Origin: Bugula neritina
Lineage: Eukaryota; Bryozoa; Gymnolaemata; Cheilostomatida; Bugulidae
Reading direction: 5' to 3'
Assembly: GCA_964035545.1 (NCBI GenBank)
Contig: OZ037766.1
Location: forward strand, 11,851,722-11,915,721
Length of the DNA stretch: 64,000 bases
Part shown: in pieces, positions 1 to 10,957 of the stretch
Numbering within the stretch: the stretch's first letter is position 1
Layout of the letters: each line of letters starts with the position of its first letter
The notes under the pieces: generated by a model
Told to the model about the DNA's origin: nothing
What the model saw: only the letters and a program-made list of their open reading frames with translations
Databases searched by the model: none
Translations under genes and position numbers: made by a program

Positions 1-1209
1 AAATTGTATACTATATACAGTAACAAATATTATAGAACTGCATGTATAGATGATTATAATTATATTGTGCTAAAATAATGGTTGGTAGTATTAAAAGTGT
101 AACAGTTTTATCACCAAATGAGTAGGTCGGCTATAAGAACTAAAAAAACACATTTACAACACGGACAGACCAGAACTGAATGGGAAGTTTTATGTTTTTT
201 ATATCTTTTATGCAAATTACTGAGGGCCACAGTGTCTTAATACAAACAAATATACATCTCTGTATCACTACTTTTTCTAGTTGAAAACCAATTTTCAATG
301 CAAAAATTAATAGATCTCAATTGTCAAAAATAGGCATTTAATGTTTAATACTAAAATTTATATAGACAATATTAGACCAATTGTTAAGTAAAGTCCAGCT
401 GCATCACACAGGAGTGCTTTTGAAACATCCAACATATTAAATGAAAGATGAGCTAGCCATGGTTTTCCTGTAAAATTAAACTACTCTGTTTTCTGTAAAA
501 TCGAGTGCCAATTATACAAACAAACATACATACACATTTGAACTACCAATTTATGGCTAAATATTAATTTCCCTAAATGTGATTGATTTCTGATCTACTG
601 CAAGAAGAACAATTAGCAAGCAAACTGACATACTATAATCTATCATAAAAAAAACATAAATTACAATAGTATATCGCTACTTATAGTAGCCATTATAACT
701 TTGTGCATTAAGCAAAGTAATGCTTAGGCCGTCATAAAAAGGATAAAAGCTTTCGCAGTTGCTATATATATAGTAGGCCTACTGCATAGTTTCTGTAGCA
801 TTACTAGTATAATTTGTTGTATGAAATCTATAATGCAATTTGCAGCAGCTAGAAATTTTAAAGACAGATTTCTGTAAGTTTTGCAGCTATTTTATATTTG
901 TATCCATAAATGTTGAATTCAGTAGTATGTTTCAGAAAGTGACACAACCTCTTGAATATATATAACTGGTATAAGCTTATTAAAAGTGTGTAGTTTTAAA
1001 AATGACAATACTTTCTATAGTATAACTTACTATTAAAAAGTCTGTTATATAGCATATTTATTTCTTGTGTAATATAGTTGCTTTGCTGGTTTTCGACTGG
1101 CTAAAATACCATTAAATCAATTTTGAATGAAAAAAATATATTGCATTATAGTGGGTAATAATTTTCTAAATTCTTGAAAAAGATGGCATCAAAGTTTATG
1201 AGAAAAAAT

Positions 1210-2040
1210 AGGATCTGGTTTATCAACATCAACCTTTCATAGCAACTGTCACAATCCACTTCCAGATCTTCGTCGCATGTCTACAAAAAAATAAAATTTG
1301 CGCTGACTATGAATAATTTCAAAGAGAGAATAATTAAAGTAATTAGTAGACTTCTATATCTGGCATCAACTTATTTTCTGAGCTAAAATTTTTAACCCAT
1401 GCGTAAAAGTAAAATTGTTAGTTAATTTCTGCATCTTTTATAGGTGTTCAATTTAAAAAAAAGCAACGCCTATTATTAATCATTAGCTTATAAATCTAGT
1501 TTAATGCCCTTTGCTATGAACTTGTAGTTTAGTAAAATGTCTATATATTTTTTCATCACTTTCAACCCTTTTTTTCAATTCTATATAATTATTAAAATGT
1601 ATTTAAATCTGTTATAGTGTTGCAAAAACCTACCAAGCCGTGAAAATGTTCATTTAAACTATTAAAAAGTATTCTTTGGTGTTCAGCTTTGGTTGTTTGG
1701 TGAAAACATGACTCAGAGTTGCAGCACAAAATATTCTCTTCCTCGTAAAAACATTCTTCATAGTGTCGGTCTGGGAAAAGCTTGCCCATCCTGATATCAC
1801 GATAATGTATTTGTTGACAGTATTTAAACAACTTGTGTATCTGATGAAATGCAATGAGTTTGTGATTCTCCTGCTGTACTTCTGGCTTTATATAGCAAAT
1901 CTGGGCCAACCTCAGCAATAGTTAAATATGGAACTTATTCAACAACCTGTCAGACAAGTACTCTGCCTTGACTGTCTACGCACTGCTTTGATAAACGTGA
2001 AGTTAGGTGGGCAGGTTAACGGATATGGTAATTTGCTGTC
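1210..2040 (-). pseudogene. Broken copy of the unrecognised gene, unit 1
   Basis: On the minus strand this matches the last two exons of the gene at 55627-57735. The part encoding LAQICYIKPEVQQENHKL is still open from about 1918 to 1620, but upstream in the same exon there is an in-frame stop (CCC ACC TAA near 2010) where the source copy is open. The final exon is also recognisable (1210-1279, TCDEDLEVDCDSCYERL) but runs past the position of the source stop. Retained fragment, presumably non-functional. Confidence 0.6.
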
Positions 2041-2994
2041 ATTCTATTTTAATAATCTAAAGTAAACATCTAATAGTGGTGCCAGAAGAGCGGAAAAAAC
2101 AAATTGAAGCATGTGATGTAAAGCTTCATTGCACTTTGGCAATACAAAACATTAGTTTTTGTTTTGCACCAAGCTCATACTGCGTGGTGTTAAAAATAGT
2201 TCAGATTTCCCAACAAGTTTATGTAATGTGAAATTGTTAAACATGATTATAGAGCAAACAATTGGGATGATTTCTGTATCAAAGCAACAGCAACACAATA
2301 TTAGCAGTATAATTCTACAAAATAATGATCAGTCATTGTGTTAATTGTCTTTCACTTTGACAGAAAAAAGTTTAGTTAAGTTCTATAGCTCCCATATACG
2401 TACATATGTATTGTGTTCACACAAGTGAGTTAAAAATCTCGTAAATTAAACTGTCAGGTTACCATTTTATATTAACTCGCTAATATTGGATGTTTTATAG
2501 CTCTGCAATTTTTAAAGGTCAAGTTGAAATTGAAATTATTTGCTTAGTAGGTTATAGCTATAAATTTGAAAACATCACAGTTGATAAGTTTTCTAATTGT
2601 TAAGTACTCAACATTTGTTTGTGTTGCTAAGACCAACATCATTATTTAGTCAAGTTTTATGTTATATTTTATTAACTTTCTTTAAAAAAAAGTAAATGAA
2701 GTATAGGCAATAATTATGCTCGTAAGCCCAACCCACATGACAACTAACAAGAAGTACATGATGATTGAAACATGTGCGGAAAAACATGACGATTGGAACA
2801 CGATCTGTGTGAGAACTCTGAGTCTGTAGTGGTAAAACATCACGTGGCTGTTAGTTTAGACGCTGCACGTGTTAGTTGCTACTCTTGCATAATAAATGAG
2901 GTGCCAGACAGTTATGACGAATAGTACAAAAATGTAGGAGGTGTAATTGTTTGAGAATTGTTGTTGTTTCTGGGTTGATAGTTGTTCAATACTC

Positions 2995-3042
2995 TATTTT
3001 TTCACCTTTCTCAGCCATTTCCTGATCGGGTGGCAGTGTACT
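2995..3042. repeat. 48-bp insertion present in some block copies (also 39965-40012 and 47826-47873)
   Basis: A segment with tttcacctttctcagcc and a near-palindromic CCTGATCGGG core sits between ttcaatactc and tctattgctt. The same place is empty in the copies near 6,090, 18,030, 25,920 and 57,205. ACTC occurs on both sides and may be a short target duplication. I do not recognise the element. Confidence 0.6.
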
Positions 3043-4167
3043 CGCTATACTCTATTGCTTACAAATAATGTTTTGAGTAAATTATTACTATATAATGATA
3101 TTATGTATATGAGGTGAAAGCAGACCAATTAGGATAATGCAAATTAAGAAATTCTAGAAAATTGACAAATTTGTAGCTCAAGTCAAATTCATACTAAGAC
3201 TGTATCCATAATGAAGATGTCATATTCTATACATTGATATCTAATAAACTATACCGCCAACACCTTTGTTGAAACAAAAGTTCTTAAATTAATTTATTTA
3301 TAATCAAGTGTCACGCCAACAATTAACTGCAGTTACTATAACTGGAAAAAAACCAAAAAAAGTCGAAATATTCCTTTTCACAACATTCATTTCATGCCAA
3401 TGTAGGTAGCAAATTAACATAATGACATCACCTAGAGGAAAATTTTCATCAACTATGTAAATCTTTGTAGTTACTTCATGAACAAATATAGGAAATTCCT
3501 TGACCCTGTTGTTTCAGCTACATGTGACTGGCCTAAAAGCAGAACACTCATTCCTGTATTATTCACCCAATTCAAATAAATTCTATATTGTTATGAAAAT
3601 CTTCAAGCTAAACCAAGTGCATGGTTAGATACAAACAAGTGAATTACATAGACATGATGATAGTAGTATTAATTGTTTGCTGTACATATATAGTTTGGTA
3701 AATAACATTTATTCTCATATCAGCTGAATATTTGAAACATATATGGTGTTATTCTGGTTATGTATTATGTTATGAAAAGCACAAACATGAATGCTGTATA
3801 AGTAGATGAGAGTAAAAATTTATAAAATGTTTTATAAGCATATGACATGCAGCAGGTGTATTCATTAGCTGTGAACCAGTAGGAGTTTGTTGAAATTAAC
3901 AGAATTAAAACTGAATGCTGAATCTGCATTGATTTAGATGTTGGGCAGACTTTAATTTCACTTGAACATTTTTTTTTTCTGAGGTCGAAATTACTTTGTA
4001 AAATTATCACCCAATTTTTGTCAATTTCTTTTTCTTTTTTAATTTCAGTTTAGCTCTTTATAAGAAAAATTTGAGATAAACAACATTATAATCAGGAAGA
4101 AAAATTGAAAGTGTTGAAAGTGTTAAAACAATTTGGTGTTCTTTGTAATTAATGAATGTCTTTAAAT

Positions 4168-4388
4168 GAGGGAGCAGCCGTGGTCTAGGGGTTAAAGCGT
4201 TTGCTTATTTGTGAACACGAAGTCATGGGTTCGAACCCCGACAAAGGCCGTTGGTGATGTTAGGAAGAGCATCCAGTCATAATTGCTCCTGTGCCTCATT
4301 TAAACAAGTCCTTAGCCCGTTCTAATAAAAACCCTTTCCAACAGGGGTTTCTCACAGGGATAGTGACTATAAACTTGAGTGAGTTTTT
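4168..4388 (+). mobile_element. tRNA-derived SINE, copy 1
   Basis: Pol III promoter boxes are visible: A box TGGTCTAGGGG at 4181-4191 and B box GGTTCGAACCC at 4228-4238. A tRNA-unrelated body follows, with tggtgatgttaggaagagc, a core reminiscent of conserved SINE central domains of other invertebrates. Flanks TCTTTAAAT (4159-4167) and TCTAAAT (4389-4395) fit a target duplication, and copies without the element (41,110; 19,168; 48,975) give the empty site. The tail is a short T-run rather than poly-A. Confidence 0.85.
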
Positions 4389-6599
4389 TCTAAATAAGTA
4401 TAAATAAGATTCGGAATAACACTTCTTTATCTCTGAAAGAACAAGTGGTAATTTTAAAGAAAATAAACGTGATTTTAATTCCAATTTCATTGTAATCAGA
4501 ACCTATCAATATGTATAGATGTAACATAATAATGGTGCATATGCTGCAGTTGGAATCTATATTTTCCATGCACCATAACATTACTTTTCCATCATTTAAT
4601 TGTGCTTCTTGTGAAAAAAGTCTGTCATTGCTGCGTAACATTACAATATCTAACACATTATTCACGCTTTTAATAATAAATACTATAGTTTTTCTCTGTT
4701 GGAATTTTGCACCTAAGACAACAAGCAGTGTATGATCTCACTCAAGTTCTATTAAGTCACTATATTGTTATATCGGTACGAGAATAAATAGATATATTTC
4801 AACATTAACAATACAACATATTTTTTTTTCTTTTTGATTTCTCTGGTTAAATGAAATATCCTTGTATTTACACTATTATTTTACGATAATATTTTTGTTG
4901 ACATAGTATGTAAACAACTTGTGCATCTGATGAAATGCAATGAGGTTTGTGATTGTCTTGCTGTACTTCTGGCTTTATATAGCAAATCTGTGCCAACCTC
5001 AATGGTAGTTAAATATGTAGCTTATTCAATAACCTGTCAAGCAAGTACTCTGCCTTGACTGTCCACGCACTGTTCTGATGAACATACAGTTAGGTGGGCA
5101 GGTCTACGGATATGGTAATCTGCTGTCATTCTATTTAAAATAATCTAACATAAACACCTAATAGTACATGGTGTTAGAAGAGCGGAAAACAACAATTTGA
5201 AGCATGTGATGTGAAGCTTCATTGCACTTTAGCAATACAAATACACTGGTTTTTGTTTTGCACCAAGCTCATACTGCTTGGTGCAAAAAATAGTTCAGTT
5301 CAGTTTATGTAATGTGAAATTGTTAAACATGATTATAGAGCAAACAATTGTGATGACTTTCGTATCAAAGCAGCAGCAACACTATAATATAGCAGTATAA
5401 TTATACAAATTATGGAGCAAAATGATCAGTCATTGTGTTAATTGTCTTTCACTTTGACAGAAAAAAGTTTAGTTGAGTTCTATAGCTCCCATATACGTAC
5501 ATTTGTATTGTGTTCATACAAGTGAGTTAAAAAACGCAAACAAAATAAGCTGTCAGGTTACCATTTTATATTAACTCACCAATATTGGATGTTTTATAGC
5601 TCTGCAACTTTTTAAGGTTGAAGTTGAATTTGAAAATATTTATATAGTAGGGTATAGCTATAGATTTGAAAACATCCCAATTGATAAGTTTTCTAATTGT
5701 TAAGTACTCATCATTTGTTTATGTATTGCTAAAACCAACATCATTCTCTTTTGTTCAGCTTTATGTTATGTTTTATTAACGATTTTGAAAAAAAAATAGA
5801 TGCATTAATTATGCTCGTAAGCTCAAGCCATGTGATAACTAACAAGAAGTACATGATGATTGGACCATGTGTGCAAAAGCATGACAATTGGAACACCATC
5901 TATGTGAGAACTCTGAGTCTGTAGTGGTAAGACATCACGTGGCTGTTAGTTTGGACGCTGCACGTGTCAGTTGCTACTCTTGCATAATAAATGAGGTGTC
6001 AGACAATTATGAAAAAATTGTACAAAAATGCAGGAGATGTAATTTTTTGAGAATTGTTGTTGTTTCTGTGTTGATATAGTAGTTCAATGCTGACTATTCT
6101 ATTGCTTAGAAATAATGTTTTGAATAAGGTATTGCTATATAATGACATTATGCATATATATTGAGGTGAAAGCAGACCAATTAGGATAATGCAAATTATG
6201 AAAATATAGAAAAGTGACAAATCTGTAGCTCAAGTGAAATTCATACTCAGGTTGTATCCATAATGAAGATGTCATATTCTATTCATTGATATCTGATAAA
6301 ATATTTCAACACCTTTGTACAGTTGAAATAAAAGTTCTTAAATTAATTCAGCTATAATCTGGTGTCATGCCAACAATTAACTTCAGTTACTATATAGCTG
6401 GGAAAAAACCCAAAAAAAGTCAAAATATTCCGTTTCACAACATTCATTTCATGCCAATGTAGGTAGAAAATTAACATAATGACTGTGGGTAGAGGAAAAT
6501 TTTCATCAACTCTGTAAATATGTGTAGTTACTTCATGAACAAATATAGGAAATTCCACCCTGTTGTTTCAGCTACATGTGACTGGCCTAAAAGTAGAAC

Positions 6600-6787
6600 T
6601 GGAATATAATGCGGTTTATAGTCTTTAGCAGATAAGCTACAAGCTAACCTGAGGTAATTGGCTAACTGCCTTACAAGCATTCGGATTTCCTACCAGCTTG
6701 TACGTCTTGGATATTGGCTATATTGAGAGTGAAAGTAAAGACGGCACGGGGACTCTTACGCAGACTGTCGAGTAACCTTACATTCCA
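6600..6787 (+). repeat. 5' LTR of the Gag-protease element
   Basis: 188 bp from TGGAATATAATGCGG to CCTTACATTCCA. It matches 9922-10115 except for a few substitutions (gaggtaattgg/gaggtgattgg, gacggcacgg/gaccgcacgg) and 6 bases absent near its end. No clear TATA box is seen. Confidence 0.9.
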
Positions 6788-6806
6788 TGGCTGCAGTCGG
6801 CAGGAT
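6788..6806 (+). other. Primer binding site, tRNA-Ser-like
   Basis: Directly after the LTR, TGGCTGCAGTCGGCAGGAT resembles the complement of the 3' end of animal tRNA-Ser (…CCTGCCGACTGCG-CCA), with one extra T after TGGC. Position and TGG start are standard for minus-strand priming. Confidence 0.65.
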
Positions 6807-6821
6807 TGTAGACAGTCAACA

Positions 6822-6962
6822 GTGGAGAAGGAGTGAATAGTGGAGAAGAAACAAAGAGTGGAGCAGAATCAAATAGTGGAGTTTGGAGAAGAATCAAATA
6901 GTGGAGAAAAGTGAATAGTGGAGCAGAATCAAATAATAGAGGGGAGACAAACAGTGGAGAGT
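6822..6962 (+). repeat. Purine-rich AGTGGAG repeats in the leader
   Basis: The untranslated leader contains about eight degenerate copies of AGTGGAG, mostly as aatagtggagaa or aatagtggagcagaatca, spaced 12-30 bases apart. The tract lies between PBS and gag, where packaging and splicing signals of LTR elements lie; a role there is inference. Confidence 0.7.
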
Positions 6963-7205
6963 AACTATAAAAGTTTATTCGAGATACATCTGTGGAGTTT
7001 AGTTTGTGTTATCAGTAGAGTAAGAGTAAGAGTTAGTGGAGTGACAGTGAAATATTAATATTATTATTCATAATTCGGTTAGAGTATTAGATTTGATAAT
7101 TTCAAGTTTAATATTAAGTTTAAGGATTAACTAAGGGTTATTGAGCCTTGTGATAGTGATGATTAAAATTTTAAATTTGATCATCACACTCACATTCAGA
7201 CCATA

Positions 7206-8765
7206 ATGGCAACTAACACTAGGTTCACCGACCTCAATCGGTTTCTTAAGTTAGTTTTGAGCTCCGATAATCAGAGAAATGGTTTCAAGAAATGGTTGGT
7301 AAAATACAACCTGTCAGTTCGATTAACAACCCTTGAAATGGGTACTGAAATGCTGTCCAGTATTGCAGTAAATAGATTTAGAGGTGAAGCTAAGTTTCTA
7401 GCTCTGCTCAATGCCATTGGAGATGAGGGTATTGATGTGTTGCAATCTTCAGGATTTGATCTTGAAAGGAATGATGATAATGCTCATAATGATGCTTTAA
7501 ATTTGTTGAAAGGTCACTATGAGAAAACAGAAAATGTTCATGTGGCTTGGGTTAAGGCAGCAACTTTGTCTCAAACATGTGGCAAAGATGAATTAGAGTA
7601 TTTGCTACGTGTTGAGAAACATAGTAGAAATTTAGGATTTGTTGAAGGGGCTAATGTAGAAGACCTTAGACAAAGGTTTGCTATTAGTATGGCAGTAGTT
7701 AGTTTAAGAGATGAATATCTTAGAAGACAACTTATGCTTAATGAAAATATCACTTGGAAAGCGTTGTCTGATATTTTGAAGACTAGGAATATTGCTAGAG
7801 AATCTGCTGCAATGGTTTCTGAGGTTAGATCTAGTAGCTCTAATTTGAATAATATCTTTGCTAACGTTGCTGAAGTTAGAGCTAAATCTGATAGAGTAGG
7901 GACTAGAAGGTCATCTCATTATGATAATGATAAACATGAAGGTAGATATAGTTCTAGAGATAATAGTCAAGATTATTCTCGCCACAAATCTCCAGACTAT
8001 AGGAGTAGACATAGAGCTAGCAGTAATAGTAGTAGTAGTAGCAGTTCAGACAGTTTATGTTATGTTTGTCATAAACCTGAGCATGTTGCTAGGAATTGTC
8101 CAAAAATAAGATGTTTTGCATGTGGAAAACATGCCCACATAGCAAGAGACTGTAGAATGCGTAGGTCTTGCAAGGACAAAGATTACTCTAGTAGAAGTAA
8201 CTATAGAAGTCAAAGGAGTAGTAGCTCAGATAGAGAATGGTCAGTGGGTAGTAAAGATAGTTCTTCTTGGAGATCACCTAGAACTAGAGCTGTCAGCTCT
8301 AGTAAGGTTAGATTTATTGATGAGGAACCATACGATAGAGCTGAAACATGGAAACAGAATCTTAGTGTTAATGATAGAAATATTGAGTTTGTTTTAGATA
8401 CTGGTGCAGACGTGTCTACAATCACTGAAGACACAAGTAAAACATTAGCACTTGAGCTTCACGAAAGTGATAGAGTTTTGAAGAGTGCCGACAACTCCCA
8501 GCTCTCAGTGTTAGGCAAAGCTGAGGTTGTTTTAGAAAGCAAGTTCAAGAAAACAGTAACTAACCTGTATGTTATTAAAGGTTCTAAGTCTAATATACTA
8601 GGTTTGAGGGAATTGAAGAACCATAGTCTGTTAAAGGATTGCTCAATTTTAGTTTATTACAATCACATTATAATTATGAACTATAATCTAATGTGTATGC
8701 AAGCAATTGTGACTTTGCAAAGGGATATGTGCCTAGAAAACAGCTTTTCAAAATTCCAATTTTGA
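7206..8765 (+). CDS. Gag-protease polyprotein of non-autonomous LTR element
   Basis: 519 codons, uninterrupted. Residues 1-215 are a mainly helical, capsid-like region without an obvious motif. Residues 235-285 are rich in Ser, Arg and Asp. Two CCHC zinc knuckles follow, at about 285-298 (CYVCHKPEHVARNC) and 303-316 (CFACGKHAHIARDC), expected to bind element RNA. An aspartic protease domain follows, with the catalytic DTG at 398-400 (FVLDTGADVSTI) and the ILGLREL turn near 464-470. The frame ends soon after, where reverse transcriptase would begin. It starts at the first ATG after the leader. The open frame despite 2-3% LTR divergence suggests recent selection or recent transposition. Confidence 0.9.
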   Translation: MATNTRFTDLNRFLKLVLSSDNQRNGFKKWLVKYNLSVRLTTLEMGTEMLSSIAVNRFRGEAKFLALLNAIGDEGIDVLQSSGFDLERNDDNAHNDALNLLKGHYEKTENVHVAWVKAATLSQTCGKDELEYLLRVEKHSRNLGFVEGANVEDLRQRFAISMAVVSLRDEYLRRQLMLNENITWKALSDILKTRNIARESAAMVSEVRSSSSNLNNIFANVAEVRAKSDRVGTRRSSHYDNDKHEGRYSSRDNSQDYSRHKSPDYRSRHRASSNSSSSSSSDSLCYVCHKPEHVARNCPKIRCFACGKHAHIARDCRMRRSCKDKDYSSRSNYRSQRSSSSDREWSVGSKDSSSWRSPRTRAVSSSKVRFIDEEPYDRAETWKQNLSVNDRNIEFVLDTGADVSTITEDTSKTLALELHESDRVLKSADNSQLSVLGKAEVVLESKFKKTVTNLYVIKGSKSNILGLRELKNHSLLKDCSILVYYNHIIIMNYNLMCMQAIVTLQRDMCLENSFSKFQF

Positions 8766-9550
8766 GGGAGGTAAAATTTTCAGCCATGAAAAAGAATAGC
8801 CTAATACGTGACGTGTGAACGCCAGTAACTATGCTGCACGTGCTAATTATAACGCTAGTATTCAAGGTTGCTGAGCTCAACATCAACCAATAACGCTCAA
8901 GCAGTTACAGCGAGCTATATAGGTCAGCTTTGGTGTGCCCGTAATATTGCACAATCTGACCTAGTTTAAATCATCGCAAGCATTCATCCTAAAGAATGCA
9001 TGTTTTTGCTATGCTTTTTTCTAATGTTTACAAGCAAAATATGGCTTAATGTTATCACATACATGTTATTTAAAATGTCAAAAAACTATAGATTGAGATA
9101 ATTCACATTTGCACTTCTATAAATATACAAATTACGAGCTGAAAGACCACATCTCACAGTCATATTTCTATAGTTATTCATTTGTATAGTCACGTGACCA
9201 GCAGGAATGCTGGCGCTGTTACGTCACATTTCCCAGCTCATTTCAAAATCGACGTTTTGGCTGTTGCCAATCTACACCCTCAACTTCAACTAACTTTTTC
9301 TACCTTTGGTCAAATGCTTTTTGTCAATGCATGCTTAGAAAAACACAAAATTATGTGTGTTTGACCTAAATGGCCATTTATTAGACAAGATAGAGCAATC
9401 CTTTAACTGTAGTTAGCACTGAGGCTCAGTTGGTCTCTTGGAGAAATACATTGAAGTAGTAGTAGTGACTTCTAGCACTTAGTTATAACTAGGGAAATTA
9501 CCAGTGGGCGACCTAGGTCAAACACCTGGTAAAGCAGATGCACAGGAAGT

Positions 9551-9683
9551 CCACCTTGGTGGCACAGTATTAGCCCACCCTGGTGGTGCTAAAGATGATC
9601 ACTTCGGTGATCAAGTTCACGACCACTCTAGTGGTCAGGCTAAAGTCCACTTTGGTGGCAATTTTGGGAACCACTTTGGTGGT
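9551..9683 (+). repeat. Six-hairpin array with exact 24-nt period
   Basis: Six short inverted repeats occur at 9551-9562, 9575-9586, 9597-9612, 9621-9636, 9647-9658 and 9670-9683, with centres exactly 24 nt apart. Stems are CCAC/GTGG with loops such as TTTG, TTCG and TCTA. The third is TGATCAC-TTCG-GTGATCA and the fourth GACCAC-TCTA-GTGGTC. Stem differences are compensatory (T-A for C-G). The same tract is open in one frame from 9504 and would encode an eight-residue repeat around H-x-G-G. Either an RNA structure or a repeat peptide could explain the periodicity; the paired changes favour RNA. Confidence 0.8.
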
Positions 9684-9811
9684 AAACCAGACTGTGTACT
9701 GTACATAGAGGTTGGTATTTTGTGTTATCAGCCTAACTGGTATTTTAGTGTTACTGCTCAGCCTGACAAACCACTCAGTTCCATGTGTTACTTTATACTG
9801 CTAAATTCCTC

Positions 9812-9930
9812 AAAGGGGAGCATGGAATATTATGTACTCAACTCCATGTTTTGCTTTCTTTTAAATCTCCAAAAGGGGAGCATGGAATATTAAGTGGTTT
9901 ATCTCTATAAAAGGGAGGGCATGGAATATA
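9812..9930 (+). repeat. Triplicated polypurine tract and LTR start
   Basis: The purine run before the 3' LTR plus the first LTR bases occur three times: AAAGGGGAGCATGGAATATT at 9812-9831, the same with an extra A at 9871-9890, and the version adjoining the real LTR at 9909-9930 (aaagggagggcatggaatata). Upstream copies could act as extra plus-strand initiation sites or be relics of earlier LTR ends. Confidence 0.75.
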
Positions 9931-10115
9931 ATGCGGTTTATAGTCTTTAGCAGATAAGCTACAAGCTAACCTGAGGTGATTGGCTAACTGCCTTACAAGC
10001 ATTCGGATTTCTTACCAGCTTGTACGTCTTGGATATTGGCTATATTGAGAGTGAAAGTAAAGACCGCACGGGGACTCTTAGGCAGACTGTCGAGTAAGTA
10101 GGACCTTACATTTCA
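9922..10115 (+). repeat. 3' LTR of the Gag-protease element
   Basis: 194 bp, TGGAATATAATGCGG to CCTTACATTTCA, then the target duplication AGAAC. It has 6 additional bases (agtagg) near the end compared with the 5' LTR. Confidence 0.9.
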
Positions 10116-10736
10116 AGAACACTCTTTGTTTGCATTATTCAACCAATTGCACAAATTTAAATCTGTTATGAAAATCTTTAAGCTAGACCATGTAGTTATA
10201 GATACAAACAGGTAAATTACATAGACATGATTGTAATAGTATTTATATTATACTGTACATATAGTTTGATGAATAACATTCCACATATCAGCTGAATATT
10301 TGAAACATATATTATGTTATTCTGGTTATGTATTATGTTATGAAAAGCATAAACATATGCTGTAAAAATAGATGAGAGTGAAAAGTTATGAAATACATTA
10401 TGAGCATATAACATGCAGCAGGTGTATTCATTAGCTGTGAACCAGTAAGAGTTTGTTGAAATTTACAGAATCAAAACTGCATGAACTGCATCTGCATTGA
10501 TTTAAATGTTGAGTAGACTTCATTTCACTTGAACAGTATTTTATTTTCTGAGGTCGAAATTACTTTGTAAAATTATCACCCAATTTTTGTCAATTTCTTT
10601 TTCTTTTTTAATTTCAGTTTAGCTCTTTATAAGAAAAATTTGAGATAAACAATATTATAACCAGGAAGAAAAATTGAAAGTGTTGAAAGTGTTAAAACAA
10701 TTTGGTGTTCTTTGTAATTAATGAATGTCTTTAAAT

Positions 10737-10957
10737 GAGGGAGCAGCCGTGGTCTAGGGGTCAAAGCGTTTGCTTATTTGTGAACACGAAGTCATGGGTT
10801 CGAACGCCGACAAAGGCCATTGGTGATGTTAGGAAGAGCATCCAGTCATAATTGCTCCTGTGCCTCATTTGAACAAGTCCTTAACCCGTTCTAATAAAAA
10901 CCCTTTCCAACAGGGGTTTCTCACAGGGATAGCGACTATAAACTTGCGTGAGTTTTT
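10737..10957 (+). mobile_element. tRNA-derived SINE, copy 2
   Basis: Same element, same site and same length (221 bp) as copy 1, inherited through block duplication rather than a new insertion. The B box is altered (GGTTCGAACGC), so this copy is probably less able to be transcribed. Confidence 0.85.

Larger units (their letters stand above)
1818..4905. repeat. 3.1-kb internal tandem block B1
   Basis: The block runs from ttgttgacag (1811-1820) to the next near-identical junction at 4893-4904. In order it carries: part of the broken minus-strand exon; plus-strand landmarks such as gagcggaaaaaacaa; the tgttgtttcagctacatg segment; a tRNA-derived SINE; and a VARS-intron-derived segment (4.5-4.75 kb). 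It has both the SINE and the 48-bp insertion at 2995-3042. The small ORFs inside are shared by the copies but broken differently in each, so I do not call them genes. Confidence 0.8.
6600..10115 (+). mobile_element. Non-autonomous LTR retrotransposon (Gag-protease only)
   Basis: Two direct repeats with TG...CA ends (6600-6787 and 9922-10115) flank a 3.1-kb interior. A 5-bp target duplication AGAAC lies at 6595-6599 and 10116-10120; the uninterrupted site (aaaagtagaacactc) is preserved near 18,545. The interior has a PBS, a purine-rich leader, one ORF with capsid-like, zinc-knuckle and protease regions, and no reverse transcriptase or integrase. From 8766 to 9500 I see no coding sequence. It must depend on another element's polymerase. 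LTR differences (about five substitutions and one 6-bp indel) make it older than the Gypsy copy at 28.9 kb. Confidence 0.9.

Noticed and set aside
4171-4250. tRNA gene (A and B boxes)
   Set aside because: No foldable acceptor or anticodon stem pairing. It repeats at a fixed site with a tRNA-unrelated body and target duplication, so it is a SINE head.
4511-4735. Plus-strand ORF (MYRCNIIMVHMLQ) present in several blocks
   Set aside because: It corresponds to VARS intron sequence near 60.3 kb in the source locus, where the frame is not kept.
5888-6079. Plus-strand ORF beginning MEHHLCENSESVVV, repeated near 17,834
   Set aside because: Other block copies break it by stops at different places. 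The minus strand of the same stretch is equally open, so no coding evidence.
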